The position numbers and the translations under genes are program-made. DNA of 64,000 nucleotides from assembly GCF_024362325.1 (NCBI RefSeq), contig NZ_CP101497.1, positions 992,001 to 1,056,000 of the forward strand, given 5' to 3'. This DNA is from Microcella humidisoli. GTDB taxonomy: Bacteria; Actinomycetota; Actinomycetes; Actinomycetales; Microbacteriaceae. The notes below the pieces were generated by a model that saw only the letters and a program-made list of their open reading frames with translations, was not told where the DNA came from and did not search any database. Below, piece by piece: positions 42,299-50,783 of the stretch. Position 1 is the stretch's first letter. Each line of letters begins with the position of its first letter.

Positions 42299-44346
42299 TC
42301 GCGCGTGCCCACCGACGCGGTCGGCTGGCGCCCGGCCCCCGACCGCTCGCTCACGCGGGCCCGGTCGGCGAGCATGGCGTTCCAGGCTTCGAGCTCGGCG
42401 TCGCCGTCGCGGTCGGCCTTGCGGTCGAGGCGCGTGCTCTCGCGCTTATCGGCGCGGCTCCAGCTCCACACCACGAGCATCGCGAGCACGAGGGTGGGAA
42501 TCTCGCCGACGCTCCAGGCGATGCCGCCGCCGGTCTGCTGGTCGGCGAGCGGCGGCTGGCCCCACTCGCGCCCCATCGCCCCGAACCACTCGGGCAGCAG
42601 GAGGCCGGTGCCGGTGATGAGCGAGAGGCCGAAGAAGGCGTGGAAGGCCATCGTCGCGAGCAGGATGATGAGTCGGATCGGGTAGGGCGGCCGATACGGC
42701 GCGGGGTCGACGCCGATGAGGGCGTTGACGAAGAGGTAGCCGCTGAGCAGGAAGTGCAGCACCATCCACTGGTGGCCGAGGTGGTCGCTCACGGCCCACG
42801 AGAAGAGCGGCGAGTAGTAGAACACGAGCAGCGAGACCGCGAACACGACCGAGGCGACGAGCGGGTGCCCCACGATGCCGGCGAAGCGCGAGTGCACGAT
42901 CGCGAGGATCCATTCGCGCGGCCCGCGCGATCCGTCTTTGCGGGCGTGGATGGCCCGTGCCGCGAGCGTCACGGGCGCCCCGAGCACGAGCATCACGGGA
43001 ATGCCCATGCTGAGCACCATGTGGCCGAGCATGTGGACGCTGAACAGGTACTTCTCGTACACCGCGAGCCCGCTGCTCGTCACGATGACGAGCGTGATCA
43101 TGCCGAGCGTCCACAGAATCGTGCGGTGCAGCGGCCAGGCGTCGCCGCGGCGGTGCAGCCGGACGACTCCCGCGAGGTAGAAGAAGGCGCCGAAGCCCGC
43201 GAGCAGCGCCCAGAGCAGGTTGAGATCCCACTCGGTGGCGAGGCGCCAGGCCTCGAAGGCGGGCGGCAGCGGTGCTCCCGTGAGGATCTCGGCGGGGCTC
43301 GGGTCGGCGAGCTCATCGACGGGTACTTGCGGCACGGGGGTCGCTGTGCGGGCGAGTGCGGTCGCCAGGCCCGAGGCGATGCCCATGAGCGCGAGCTCGG
43401 CGCTCACGATGATCCAGAAGGTCGAGCGCGGCCGCTGCTCGCGCTCGAGCCGGCGGATGAGCGATCGCCGGTACGCCGCACCGAAAGCCCCGAGCCCGAT
43501 GAGGGCCGCGACCTTCGCCGCGACGAGGGCGCCGTAGGGCGTCGCGAGCGCGTCGAGCCCACCCATGCGCAGCTGCGCGCTGACGAGTCCCGAGGCGGCG
43601 ACGACGATGAACGCGACGAGCGCGATCGTCGAGTATCGCGCGAGCACGATCGGCAGGCGGTCGGCGAGGGCGCGCCGAGCGAGCACGATCGTGAGCAGTC
43701 CGCCCACCCACGCGGCGGCGAACACGCTGTGCAGGTAGACGGCGGTCACGGCCGCGTCGTGGTCGGCCGTGCCGCCCGTGTGCCCGGTCTGCGCGACGGG
43801 CCAGAGCGCCGCGACCGCGACGACGAGCACACCGGCGAGCACGGCGGGGCTGCGCACGGCGAAGCACAGCACCGTGACGACGGCGGCCATGAGGGTCGTC
43901 GCAAGCCAGGCCTGCCCCAGTTCGCGCGTACTCAAGAAGTTCGAAAGCAACGCGCCGAACTGCGGATCAAGCGTCACCGGCTGGGCGTAAATGGCAAGGA
44001 AGGTCAAGAACCCGGAGGCCGCAGACGAAACCGTCCAGAGAGCAGCGGATGCGGCGGTCACGTCGAGCGCCCGCCCGAACTCGTCGCGCTCGGGAGCGAG
44101 CGCGAGCACGGCGAGCAGCAGGCCACCGATCGCTCCGGCGGCACCGAGCGTGGCCGCGAGCTTGGCCACGGGGAGGCCGTACCGCACCAGTGCCCCCGGG
44201 TCGGCGAGCAGGGGGGCCTCGGCCCCGCCACCCACGACGAGGCCCACGAGCAGCGCGATGATCGCGCCGGCGCCGAGCGCGGTGCCGCCGATGAGCCCCC
44301 AGGGCAGCAGGGTGGCGCGAGTGCGCGCGGGGGCCGTGATCGTCAC
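42283..44346 (-). CDS. CopD-CtaG fusion, copper/cytochrome oxidase assembly
   Basis: 687 residues with about 14-16 transmembrane helices. The N-terminal half (to about 330) resembles copper-resistance CopD, and the C-terminal half resembles caa3-type oxidase assembly factor CtaG with VHMLGHMVLSMGIPVML and DHLGHQWMVLHFLLSG, rich in conserved His. It probably delivers copper to cytochrome oxidase. GTG 44346 lies six nt behind TAGCCT. Confidence 0.88.
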   Translation of the reverse strand: MTITAPARTRATLLPWGLIGGTALGAGAIIALLVGLVVGGGAEAPLLADPGALVRYGLPVAKLAATLGAAGAIGGLLLAVLALAPERDEFGRALDVTAASAALWTVSSAASGFLTFLAIYAQPVTLDPQFGALLSNFLSTRELGQAWLATTLMAAVVTVLCFAVRSPAVLAGVLVVAVAALWPVAQTGHTGGTADHDAAVTAVYLHSVFAAAWVGGLLTIVLARRALADRLPIVLARYSTIALVAFIVVAASGLVSAQLRMGGLDALATPYGALVAAKVAALIGLGAFGAAYRRSLIRRLEREQRPRSTFWIIVSAELALMGIASGLATALARTATPVPQVPVDELADPSPAEILTGAPLPPAFEAWRLATEWDLNLLWALLAGFGAFFYLAGVVRLHRRGDAWPLHRTILWTLGMITLVIVTSSGLAVYEKYLFSVHMLGHMVLSMGIPVMLVLGAPVTLAARAIHARKDGSRGPREWILAIVHSRFAGIVGHPLVASVVFAVSLLVFYYSPLFSWAVSDHLGHQWMVLHFLLSGYLFVNALIGVDPAPYRPPYPIRLIILLATMAFHAFFGLSLITGTGLLLPEWFGAMGREWGQPPLADQQTGGGIAWSVGEIPTLVLAMLVVWSWSRADKRESTRLDRKADRDGDAELEAWNAMLADRARVSERSGAGRQPTASVGTRDQSGG

Positions 44347-44352
44347 CCCTCC

Positions 44353-44358
44353 AGGCTA
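44353..44358 (-). promoter_or_regulatory. -10 element of the CopD-CtaG gene
   Basis: TAGCCT on the minus strand, six nt before GTG 44346. The intervening GGAGGG touches the start codon, too close to act as a Shine-Dalgarno sequence. Confidence 0.45.
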
Positions 44359-44408
44359 GGCGACCGTGCTGAGTGAGGGCGCTGAACGATCACCACCGAG
44401 AACGCACG

Positions 44409-44442
44409 GAGGGCGGCCCCCCGTCATCGGGGGACCGCCCTC
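44409..44442 (-). terminator. Stem-loop downstream of the HU gene
   Basis: GAGGGCGG pairs with CCGCCCTC, then one C-A mismatch and CCCCC/GGGGG around a six-nt loop. It lies 36 nt behind the HU stop. Confidence 0.65.
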
Positions 44443-44478
44443 ACCTCGCGCGGACGCGGGCGTTCGTGGAGCTGCTGG

Positions 44479-44751
44479 CTACTTGGCGGCGGCCTTCAGC
44501 TTGCTGCCGGCGCTGACCTTCACGCCGTACGACGCGGCGATCTGGATGGCCTCGCCGGTCTGGGGGTTGCGACCCGTGCGGGCGTCGCGGTGGGTGCGCT
44601 CGAAGGCGATCCAGCCGGGGATGGCGACCTTGGTGCCGCTCTTGACGGCGCCGGAGACGACCGAGAAGAGGCCGTCGATCGCGCGGTTCACATCAGCCTG
44701 GCTCAGGCCCGACTCTGCGGCGATAGCCGCGACAAGCTCGGAACGGTTCAT
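44479..44751 (-). CDS. hup: HU family nucleoid protein
   Basis: A 90-residue HU/IHF-type protein. The dimer core starts MNRSELVAAIAAESGLSQADVNRAIDGL, the DNA-binding beta arm contains ARTGRNPQTGEAIQI, and the C-terminus VSAGSKLKAA is typical. It lacks the long lysine/alanine tail of mycobacterial HupB. GGAGG lies 5 nt before the ATG. It packages and bends DNA. Confidence 0.95.
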   Translation of the reverse strand: MNRSELVAAIAAESGLSQADVNRAIDGLFSVVSGAVKSGTKVAIPGWIAFERTHRDARTGRNPQTGEAIQIAASYGVKVSAGSKLKAAAK

Positions 44752-44898
44752 GGTGTCCTCCTCGGACCTCAACAGTTTGGTGGAGATGATCCGCAGCCGT
44801 GATCTGACCGCGAACCGCCTCGACGGTACCAGCACTCCCGCGAGTTTCCGGGCATTTGCGCGCGAGGCGCGGCAACCCGTCGCGGTCGGCGAAGACAG

Positions 44899-44933
44899 GA
44901 GGAGGGGGCGCCCGATCCGGGCGCCCCCTCCTC
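44899..44933 (-). terminator. Strong stem-loop after rpmB-rpmG-rpsN
   Basis: A 16-bp perfect stem with a 3-nt loop (44899-44914 with 44918-44933), 27 nt behind the rpsN stop. There is no U-tract. Confidence 0.7.
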
Positions 44934-44959
44934 GAGGCAGTGCGTGGTGCGAGCGGGTG

Positions 44960-45265
44960 CTACCAGCTCGACTTGGTGATGCCGGGCAGCTCGCCGCGGT
45001 GCGCCATGTCGCGGAACCGCACACGCGAGATGCCGAACTTCGTCAGCACACCGCGGGGGCGGCCGTCGACGGCGTCGCGCGAACGAACGCGCACGGGCGA
45101 GGCGTTGCGGGGCAGCTTCTGCAGGCCCTTGCGCGCGGCCTCGCGCGACTCGTCGGTGCCGTTCGGGTCGACGAGCGCCTTCTTCAGCTCGAGTCGCTTC
45201 GCGGCGTACCGCTCGACGACAACCTTGCGCTGCTCATTGCGCGCGATCTTGCTCTTCTTCGCCAT
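44960..45265 (-). CDS. rpsN: Ribosomal protein S14, zinc-independent type
   Basis: A 101-residue long-form S14. It has [18 protein letters not shown] and no cysteine, so it is the zinc-free (C-) type rather than the 61-residue CxxC form. Third gene of the rpmB-rpmG-rpsN operon, 3 nt after rpmG. Such zinc-free copies commonly replace zinc-binding forms under zinc starvation. Confidence 0.95.
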   Translation of the reverse strand: MAKKSKIARNEQRKVVVERYAAKRLELKKALVDPNGTDESREAARKGLQKLPRNASPVRVRSRDAVDGRPRGVLTKFGISRVRFRDMAHRGELPGITKSSW

Positions 45266-45268
45266 GAC

Positions 45269-45436
45269 TTAGCGCTCCTCGCGGAATTCGACGTGCTTGC
45301 GGATGACCGGGTCGTACTTCTTGAGCACAAGGCGGTCGGGGTCGTTACGACGGTTCTTGCGGGTCACGTAGGTGTACCCGGTGCCGGCGGTCGACTTGAG
45401 CTTGATGATCGGACGGACGTCCTGCTGCTTGGCCAC
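45269..45436 (-). CDS. rpmG: Ribosomal protein L33, zinc-independent type
   Basis: A 55-residue L33 with [22 protein letters not shown] and no cysteine, so it is the C- type. The GTG start overlaps the rpmB TAG by one base. Second gene of the zinc-free ribosomal operon. Confidence 0.93.
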   Translation of the reverse strand: MAKQQDVRPIIKLKSTAGTGYTYVTRKNRRNDPDRLVLKKYDPVIRKHVEFREER

Positions 45437-45672
45437 TAGATCTTCTCCCCACGAGCGAGCAGGTCCTTCACGACGGCCTCGATGCCACGGGCATCGATCG
45501 TCTTGATGCCCTTGGCCGAGAGCGTCAGGGTGACGTTGCGGCGAAGCGACGGCACGAAGTACGTCTTCTTCTGGATGTTCGGGTCGAAACGGCGCTTGGT
45601 GCGCCGGTGCGAGTGCGAGATGTTGTGGCCAAAGCCGGGAACGGCTCCGGTCACCTGGCAGACGGCTGCCAT
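45436..45672 (-). CDS. rpmB: Ribosomal protein L28, zinc-independent type
   Basis: A 78-residue L28 beginning [29 protein letters not shown]. It has a single cysteine, so the CxxC pairs of zinc-binding L28 are absent. GGAGG lies a few nt before the ATG. It heads the operon and has a leader of about 150 nt with two stem-loops. Confidence 0.95.
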   Translation of the reverse strand: MAAVCQVTGAVPGFGHNISHSHRRTKRRFDPNIQKKTYFVPSLRRNVTLTLSAKGIKTIDARGIEAVVKDLLARGEKI

Positions 45673-45695
45673 GGTTCCTCCAATATGTGGCTACC

Positions 45696-45762
45696 GTACG
45701 GCGAGCGCCGTACCCAAGGTCACTTGTCGGCACGCAGACACCCGGTGCTCCTGAGCAGGAGC
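45696..45762 (-). promoter_or_regulatory. rpmB leader stem-loops
   Basis: GTACGGC/GCCGTAC with a 4-nt loop (45696-45713) and GCTCCT/AGGAGC with a 4-nt loop (45747-45762). Both are perfect stems in the untranslated leader of rpmB. They may be an autoregulatory protein-binding leader, or transcript-stability elements. Confidence 0.4.
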
Positions 45763-45834
45763 GACCTCGTCGATGCGGCTGACGAGACGGGAGCGCGTAC
45801 AAGACGGGCGGATGGCCGCCCGACACAAACCCCT

Positions 45835-45864
45835 AGCCTACGACGAAAGGGGGTCGGCCTGCAA
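45835..45864 (-). promoter_or_regulatory. Candidate promoter of rpmB-rpmG-rpsN
   Basis: TTGCAG (45859-45864), 18 nt, then TAGGCT (45835-45840) on the minus strand, at the end of the zur gene. No Zur-box-like AT-rich dyad is seen here, so zinc control of this operon is not shown by sequence. Confidence 0.4.
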
Positions 45865-46242
45865 TCTCGAGCAGGCCTCGCACAGCCCGAAGACGTCGAC
45901 GACGTGCTCGGCCCGCGTGAAGCCGTGCTCGCCGGCGACCTGCCGAGCCCACTCCTCGACCGCGCGGGCCTCGATCTCGACCGTGAGCCCGCAGTTGCGG
46001 CAGATGAGGTGGTGGTGGTGGCTGCCGGGCGTGCAGGCGCGGTAGAGCGCCTCGCCCTCCTGCTGCAGCGAGTCGGCCTCGCCCTCCTCGGCCAGGTCGG
46101 CGAGGGCCCGGTAGACGGTGGCGAGCGCGATGCTCGAGCCCGCATCTTTCAACGCCCCATGCAGGGCCTGCGCGCTCACGAAGCCCTCGCGCTCGCTGAG
46201 GGCCGTGCGCACGGCCTCGCGCTGCCAGGTGTTGCGCTTCAT
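45838..46242 (-). CDS. zur: Fur-family zinc regulator (Zur)
   Basis: A 134-residue Fur-family repressor. The winged helix includes SAQALHGALKDAGSSIALATVYRAL, the metal site has HHHHLICRNC, and CxxC pairs CRNC and CEAC form the structural zinc site. Being last in the zinc ABC operon points to Zur rather than iron Fur. ATG 46242 overlaps the znuB stop. It should repress znuA via the boxes at 48910-48936. Confidence 0.9.
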   Translation of the reverse strand: MKRNTWQREAVRTALSEREGFVSAQALHGALKDAGSSIALATVYRALADLAEEGEADSLQQEGEALYRACTPGSHHHHLICRNCGLTVEIEARAVEEWARQVAGEHGFTRAEHVVDVFGLCEACSRLQADPLSS

Positions 46243-47078
46243 CGCAGTGCTCCGGCCCGCGCGCCCGCGCGCGAGCCGATGATGCGGCACACCACGTAGA
46301 TGGCGAACGAGATCGTGGTGATGTATGGGCTGATGGGCAGCGAGCCGCCGATGGCGAGCAGAATGCCGCCGACGGCCGAGACGAGCCCGAAGACCATGCT
46401 GAGCACGGGCACCATGACGGGCGAGCTCGAGACGCGCAGCGCTGCGGCCGCCGGCGTCACGAGCAGCGCCATGACGAGCAGCGCGCCGATGATCTGCACC
46501 GACACCGCGACCGTGAGCCCCAAGAGCGTCATGAACAGGATGCTCAGGGCCCGGCTCGGCACGCCCCGAGCGCTCGCCACCTCGGCGTCGAGGCTGTCGA
46601 AGGCGAGGGGGCGCCAGACGATGAGCAGCGCGACGAGCACGACGATGCTGATGCCGATGAGCAGCCCGAGCTGCGGCAGATCGACGCTGATGATCTGACC
46701 CGTGAGCAGCCCGAACTTGTTGCCACTGCGACCCGGGTACAGGGCGAGGAAGAGGATGCCGAGGCCGAGGCCGAACGGCATGAGCACGCCGATGATCGAG
46801 TTGCGGTCGCGCGCCTTGGCCCCCAGCACGCCGATGAGGCCCGCGGCGATGAGCGACCCGACGATCGAACCGGCCACGACGTTGAGGCCGAGGAGCAGGG
46901 CAGCGGCCGCCCCCGCGAACGAGAGCTCACTGATGCCGTGCACGGCGAAGGCCATGTCGCGCTGCATGACGAAGACGCCGATGAGGCCGCCCACGACGCC
47001 GAGCACGGCGGCGGCGATGATCGAGTTCTGCACGAGTGCGAGCAGCTGCAGGTAGGTGGCGGGGTCGACGAACGTCAT
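46239..47078 (-). CDS. znuB: Zinc ABC transporter permease ZnuB
   Basis: A 279-residue ABC-3 permease with about eight transmembrane helices. MQRDMAFAVHGISELSFAGAAAA and GALLVMALLVTPAAAALRV are typical of Zn/Mn permeases. ATG overlaps the znuC stop (ATGA). It carries zinc inward with ZnuC and ZnuA. Confidence 0.93.
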   Translation of the reverse strand: MTFVDPATYLQLLALVQNSIIAAAVLGVVGGLIGVFVMQRDMAFAVHGISELSFAGAAAALLLGLNVVAGSIVGSLIAAGLIGVLGAKARDRNSIIGVLMPFGLGLGILFLALYPGRSGNKFGLLTGQIISVDLPQLGLLIGISIVVLVALLIVWRPLAFDSLDAEVASARGVPSRALSILFMTLLGLTVAVSVQIIGALLVMALLVTPAAAALRVSSSPVMVPVLSMVFGLVSAVGGILLAIGGSLPISPYITTISFAIYVVCRIIGSRAGARAGALR

Positions 47079-47905
47079 GCGACGACCTCGTGATGGTGCT
47101 CGGCCTCGGGCGTGCCGACGACGATGACGCGCCCGCGCGAGCGGAATACCTCGACGGGCGTGCCGTACAGCCGGCTCAGCACGTCGTCGCGCAGCACCTC
47201 GTCGGGGGTGCCGATCGTGAAGCGCCCCTGCGCGAGGTAGAGCACGCGGTCGACGATCGCGAGCACCGGGTTGATGTCGTGCGTCACGAAGACGACGGCC
47301 GTGCCATGCTCGCGCCGTCGGGCGTCGATGAGCTCGCTCACCGCGCGCTGGTGCTGCAGGTCGAGGCTCATGAGGGGCTCGTCGCACAGCAGCAGGGTCG
47401 GGTCGTCGGCAAGGGCCTGCGCCACCCGCAGCCGCTGCTGCTCGCCGCCCGACAGGCTGCCGAGTGGCCGGTCTGCATAGGACTCTGCTCCGACGGAGGC
47501 GAGCAGGGCATCCACTCGTTCGCGATCACCGCGCGTCGAGATCGGCGGCCCCCAGCGGGTGCCGTTGACGCCGAGCGCGACGAGGTCGCGGCCGCGCAGC
47601 GGGGTGCCGGGCGCGGCGATCTTCTGCTGCGGGATGTAGCCGATGCGGCGGTGTCCGCGGTGCGCGGCATGACCGCCCACCTGCACCGTGCCCTCGTCGA
47701 GGCGGCGCTCGCCGAGCATGGCGCGCAGCAGGCTCGTCTTGCCCGTGCCGTTGCCGCCGAGCACGGCGATGAACTCGCCGGGATGCACGTCGAGATCGAG
47801 GCCGCTCCAGAGCTCGCGGTTGCGCACGCGGAGGGCCCCGCCGCGGATGCTGAGCACGGGGCTCGGCGTCGCGGCGGGGCGTCCCGCTGTCGGGTCGGTC
47901 GTCAC
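47075..47905 (-). CDS. znuC: Zinc ABC transporter ATP-binding protein ZnuC
   Basis: A 276-residue ATPase. Walker A is GGNGTGKT, the signature is LSGGEQQRLRVAQAL, and Walker B is LLLCDEPLMSLD. The C-terminal tail is His-rich (AEHHHEV). GTG 47905 overlaps the znuA stop (GTGA), placing it second in the operon. Confidence 0.93.
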   Translation of the reverse strand: MTTDPTAGRPAATPSPVLSIRGGALRVRNRELWSGLDLDVHPGEFIAVLGGNGTGKTSLLRAMLGERRLDEGTVQVGGHAAHRGHRRIGYIPQQKIAAPGTPLRGRDLVALGVNGTRWGPPISTRGDRERVDALLASVGAESYADRPLGSLSGGEQQRLRVAQALADDPTLLLCDEPLMSLDLQHQRAVSELIDARRREHGTAVVFVTHDINPVLAIVDRVLYLAQGRFTIGTPDEVLRDDVLSRLYGTPVEVFRSRGRVIVVGTPEAEHHHEVVA

Positions 47906-48888
47906 GCCGGGGTCACTGCCCCCACGACCGCTTCGATGTTCGCGCGCATCCACGAGACGTAGTCTTCCCCGTCGGGCAGGGTTTCGACGAATGAGACCAC
48001 GGGAATCCCCGCCGCCTCGGCCGCCGCGCGCACGCGCTCGGTCTCGGCACTCGCGGTCTGCTCGTTGTAGGCGAGCAGGCGCACTTCGCCCGAGGCGATG
48101 AGGTCGAGGGTCTGCTGCAGGGCGAGCGGGGGAACGTCGGCGCCCTCCTCGATGGCCTCGGTGAACTCCTCCGGCGTCTCGTCGTCGAATCCGAGCTCGG
48201 CCAGCAGGTAGGCCGGAACAGGCTCGGTCGCGGCGACCACGCCGCCCCCGAGCGCTGCGGCGGCGGCCTCGAGCTCGGCCTCGACGGCCTCGAGCTCGGT
48301 CACCCACGCGGCGAGGTTCTGCTCGTACGCAGCCGCGTTCGCGGCGTCGAGCTCGGCGAGCTCGCCGGCGATCGCCGCGGCGACATCGCCCATGACATGC
48401 ACGTCGTACCAGACGTGCTCGTTGACGCCCTCGAGGTGGCCGTGGCCGTCATCCTCGCTGTGGGCCTCGCCCTCGGAGTGAGCCTCCTCCTCCGAGTGGG
48501 CCTCCTCCTCCGAGTGCGCGTCCTCCTCGAGGCCCGCGACGGCGGCGGCCGAGACGACGACGGCCGTCGTGCCCGAGCCCTCGACGAGCAGGTCGATGAA
48601 GGGGTCGTAGCCGCCGCCGTTCTCGATGACGAGGTCGGCGCCGGCGATGGCCAGCTGGTCCTGCGCGCTCGCCTCGTAGCTGTGCGGGTCTTGCGCGGCG
48701 GAGTCGATGATGCTCGTGACGGTCGCGAGGTCGCCGGCGATCGCCGCGGCGATGTCGCCGTAGACGTTGGTCGAGGCGACGATCGAGAGTCCGGCCGCCT
48801 CGGGTGCGGGCGCGGCGCACCCGGTGAGGGCGAGGCCGGCGGCGGAGGCGACGAGCAGGGCGGGAAGAGCGCGGCGGGTCGTGGTCAT
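47902..48888 (-). CDS. znuA: Zinc-binding lipoprotein ZnuA
   Basis: A 328-residue cluster A-I solute-binding protein. The signal peptide ends with lipobox LTGC (Cys24), so it is lipid-anchored outside the membrane. Zinc ligands include H69 in DPHSYE and H158 in NEHVWYD. An acidic His-rich loop (124-151) has four AHSExx repeats. ATG 48888 follows TAGCAT by seven nt. First gene of znuA-znuC-znuB-zur. Confidence 0.94.
   Translation of the reverse strand: MTTTRRALPALLVASAAGLALTGCAAPAPEAAGLSIVASTNVYGDIAAAIAGDLATVTSIIDSAAQDPHSYEASAQDQLAIAGADLVIENGGGYDPFIDLLVEGSGTTAVVVSAAAVAGLEEDAHSEEEAHSEEEAHSEGEAHSEDDGHGHLEGVNEHVWYDVHVMGDVAAAIAGELAELDAANAAAYEQNLAAWVTELEAVEAELEAAAAALGGGVVAATEPVPAYLLAELGFDDETPEEFTEAIEEGADVPPLALQQTLDLIASGEVRLLAYNEQTASAETERVRAAAEAAGIPVVSFVETLPDGEDYVSWMRANIEAVVGAVTPA
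48448..48519 (-). repeat. 18-nt tandem repeats in the ZnuA metal loop
   Basis: Four consecutive 18-nt units encode AHSEEE, AHSEEE, AHSEGE and AHSEDD (residues 124-147). They sit in the His-rich loop common to ZnuA proteins and probably arose by unit duplication. Confidence 0.8.
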
Positions 48889-48895
48889 GGGGTCG

Positions 48896-48936
48896 ATGCT
48901 ACGGCTTATCGAGAATGGTTGTCAAAACGATTCTCA
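48896..48936 (-). promoter_or_regulatory. znuA promoter with two overlapping Zur boxes
   Basis: -35 TTGACA (48920-48925), 18 nt, -10 TAGCAT (48896-48901), seven nt, ATG. Two sites resembling the actinobacterial Zur box TGAAAATGATTTTCA overlap by three bases: 48910-48924 (11 of 15) and 48922-48936 (12 of 15). They cover the -35 box and spacer, so bound Zur would block polymerase. Confidence 0.75.
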
Positions 48937-48973
48937 ATAAGGATCAGGCCGGTGACGGCTCAGGATGCTCCGC

Positions 48974-48979
48974 TACCGT
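48974..48979 (+). promoter_or_regulatory. -10 element of the Ddn-like gene
   Basis: TACCGT, seven nt, ATG 48987: leaderless spacing. Confidence 0.45.
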
Positions 48980-48986
48980 CGCCCGC

Positions 48987-49445
48987 ATGTCGAACCGTCG
49001 CGTGATGCTCACCATGACGGGGCTGCACCGCGCGCTGTTGCGTCTGAGCAGAGGGCGGCTGGGCGGGCGGCTCGGCAGCATGCCCGTCATCGAGCTCACC
49101 ACCCGCGGGCGCCGCAGCGGCGAGCCGCGCACGGCCATCCTCACCGTTCCGCACCGTGAGGCGGGCCCCGGCGGCGAGCGCCTCATCGTGATCGCGAGCC
49201 GGGGCGGCGACGACCTGCAGCCTGCGTGGTACCTCAACCTCGTGGCCGAGCCGACCGTGCAGGTGGCGAGGGTCGGCGAGCATCCCCGCCCCTACCGGGC
49301 TCGCACGGCCGAGGCCGCCGAGCGGGCGCGACTCTGGCCGCTCGCCGTGCGCGCGTACAGCGGCTACGCCGCGTACCAGCGCAAGACCGAGCGTGAGATC
49401 CCGGTCGTGATTCTCGAGCCGACCACCGAGACCGAGGCTGATTAG
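48987..49445 (+). CDS. Ddn-family deazaflavin-dependent oxidoreductase
   Basis: A 152-residue split-barrel protein of the F420-dependent nitroreductase-like (Ddn/FDOR) family. [21 protein letters not shown] and [23 protein letters not shown] are the conserved F420-binding core. It reduces quinone-like or nitro compounds in relatives; its own substrate is unknown. Convergent with the E2 gene, overlapping by 4 nt. Confidence 0.88.
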   Translation: MSNRRVMLTMTGLHRALLRLSRGRLGGRLGSMPVIELTTRGRRSGEPRTAILTVPHREAGPGGERLIVIASRGGDDLQPAWYLNLVAEPTVQVARVGEHPRPYRARTAEAAERARLWPLAVRAYSGYAAYQRKTEREIPVVILEPTTETEAD

Positions 49446-50767
49446 TCGAGCAGCAGCGCCGGCTCTTCGATGACGCTCGCGACGTCGGCGAGGAACCGGC
49501 TCGCGACGTCGCCGTCGACCACGCGGTGATCGAACGAGCCGCCGATCGTCGTGACGAAGCGAGGGCGCACCTCGCCGTCGACGACCCACGGCTTCTGCTT
49601 GATCGTGCCGAGCGCGACGATCGCCACCTCGCCCGGGTTCAGGATGGGCGTGCCGGTGTCCATGCCGAAGACGCCGATGTTGGTGATCGTGATCGTGCCG
49701 TCGGCCATGTCGGCGGGCTGCAGCTTGCCGTCGCGCGCCGTGTTGGTCATGAGCTCGATCGCCTGGGCGAGCTCGCGCAGGCTCAGATCTTGCGCGTTCT
49801 TGATGTTGGGCACGACGAGCCCGCGGGGGGTCGCCGCCGCGAAACCGAAGTTGACGAAGTGGTGCACGATGATCTCGGTGTCGGTCCACGTCGAGTTGAC
49901 CGTGGGGTTGCGGCGCACCGCCCAGATCATCGCCTTCGCCATGATGAGCAGCGGCGAGACCTTGATGCCCGCGAAGTCGGGGCTCGCCTTGAGGCGCTTG
50001 ACGAACTCCATCGTGCGGGTCGCGTCGACGTCGACGAAGACGCTCACGTGCGGCGCGCTGAACGCGCTCTTGACCATGCCCGCCGCGATCGCCTTGCGCA
50101 CGCCCTTCACGGGGATGCGGTCCTCGCGCTCGTTCGGCCACGCGGGGGTCTGGATGTTGCGGAACACGCTCGCCTGCTGTGCGTGCCGGATGACGTCATC
50201 GCGCGTGATCTCGCCCGCGAGGCCCGTGGCCGTGACGGCCGTCAGGTCGACGTCGAGGTCTTTCGCGAGCTTGCGGATGGGCGGCTTCGCGATGACCGGA
50301 CCGGAGTCGGCGGCGGGCACCGAGGCCAGGCGCGGCGCGGCAGCCGGAGCGGGGGCCGCAGAGGCGGGGGCCGCGGCGCGACCGCGCGTGCGGCGCGAGG
50401 CGACGTGACCCTTGGCGCCGTAGCCCACGAGCACGGCGCCGGGCTTCTCGGCCTCCGCCTCGCTCGCGATGCTGGATGCCGTGTCGGCGACGCCGGGATC
50501 GGTCGCGTCCGAGGGCCCGGCCCCCGCATCCCCCCGCACCGTGATGATCGGGGTGCCGACCTCGACGGTCTGGCCCTCCTCGACGAGCAGGGCGTCGACC
50601 GTGCCCGCGAAGGGAGACGGCAGTTCGACGAGCGACTTCGCCGTCTCGATCTCGACGATCACCTGGTTGATGGTGACGGTATCGCCGGGCTTGACGTGCC
50701 ACGACACGATCTCGGCCTCGGTCAGGCCCTCCCCGACGTCGGGGAGCGGGAACTCGGAGATGCTCAC
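49442..50767 (-). CDS. Dihydrolipoamide acyltransferase (E2) of a 2-oxoacid dehydrogenase
   Basis: 441 residues: lipoyl domain with lipoyl-lysine K44 in [10 protein letters not shown], an Ala/Pro linker, an E1/E3-binding domain (about 163-200, [14 protein letters not shown]), and a catalytic domain ending with [10 protein letters not shown]. The ETAKS lipoyl motif is typical of branched-chain E2. GTG 50767 has GGAGG 4 nt upstream. Third gene of the operon, no E3 in the window. Confidence 0.92.
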   Translation of the reverse strand: MSISEFPLPDVGEGLTEAEIVSWHVKPGDTVTINQVIVEIETAKSLVELPSPFAGTVDALLVEEGQTVEVGTPIITVRGDAGAGPSDATDPGVADTASSIASEAEAEKPGAVLVGYGAKGHVASRRTRGRAAAPASAAPAPAAAPRLASVPAADSGPVIAKPPIRKLAKDLDVDLTAVTATGLAGEITRDDVIRHAQQASVFRNIQTPAWPNEREDRIPVKGVRKAIAAGMVKSAFSAPHVSVFVDVDATRTMEFVKRLKASPDFAGIKVSPLLIMAKAMIWAVRRNPTVNSTWTDTEIIVHHFVNFGFAAATPRGLVVPNIKNAQDLSLRELAQAIELMTNTARDGKLQPADMADGTITITNIGVFGMDTGTPILNPGEVAIVALGTIKQKPWVVDGEVRPRFVTTIGGSFDHRVVDGDVASRFLADVASVIEEPALLLD

Positions 50768-50783
50768 GATTCCTCCAGTGCGA

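Noticed and set aside
45673..45840. Zur box before rpmB
   Set aside because: No sequence resembling TGAAAATGATTTTCA was found in the gap; GTACGGC/GCCGTAC is a GC-rich hairpin instead.
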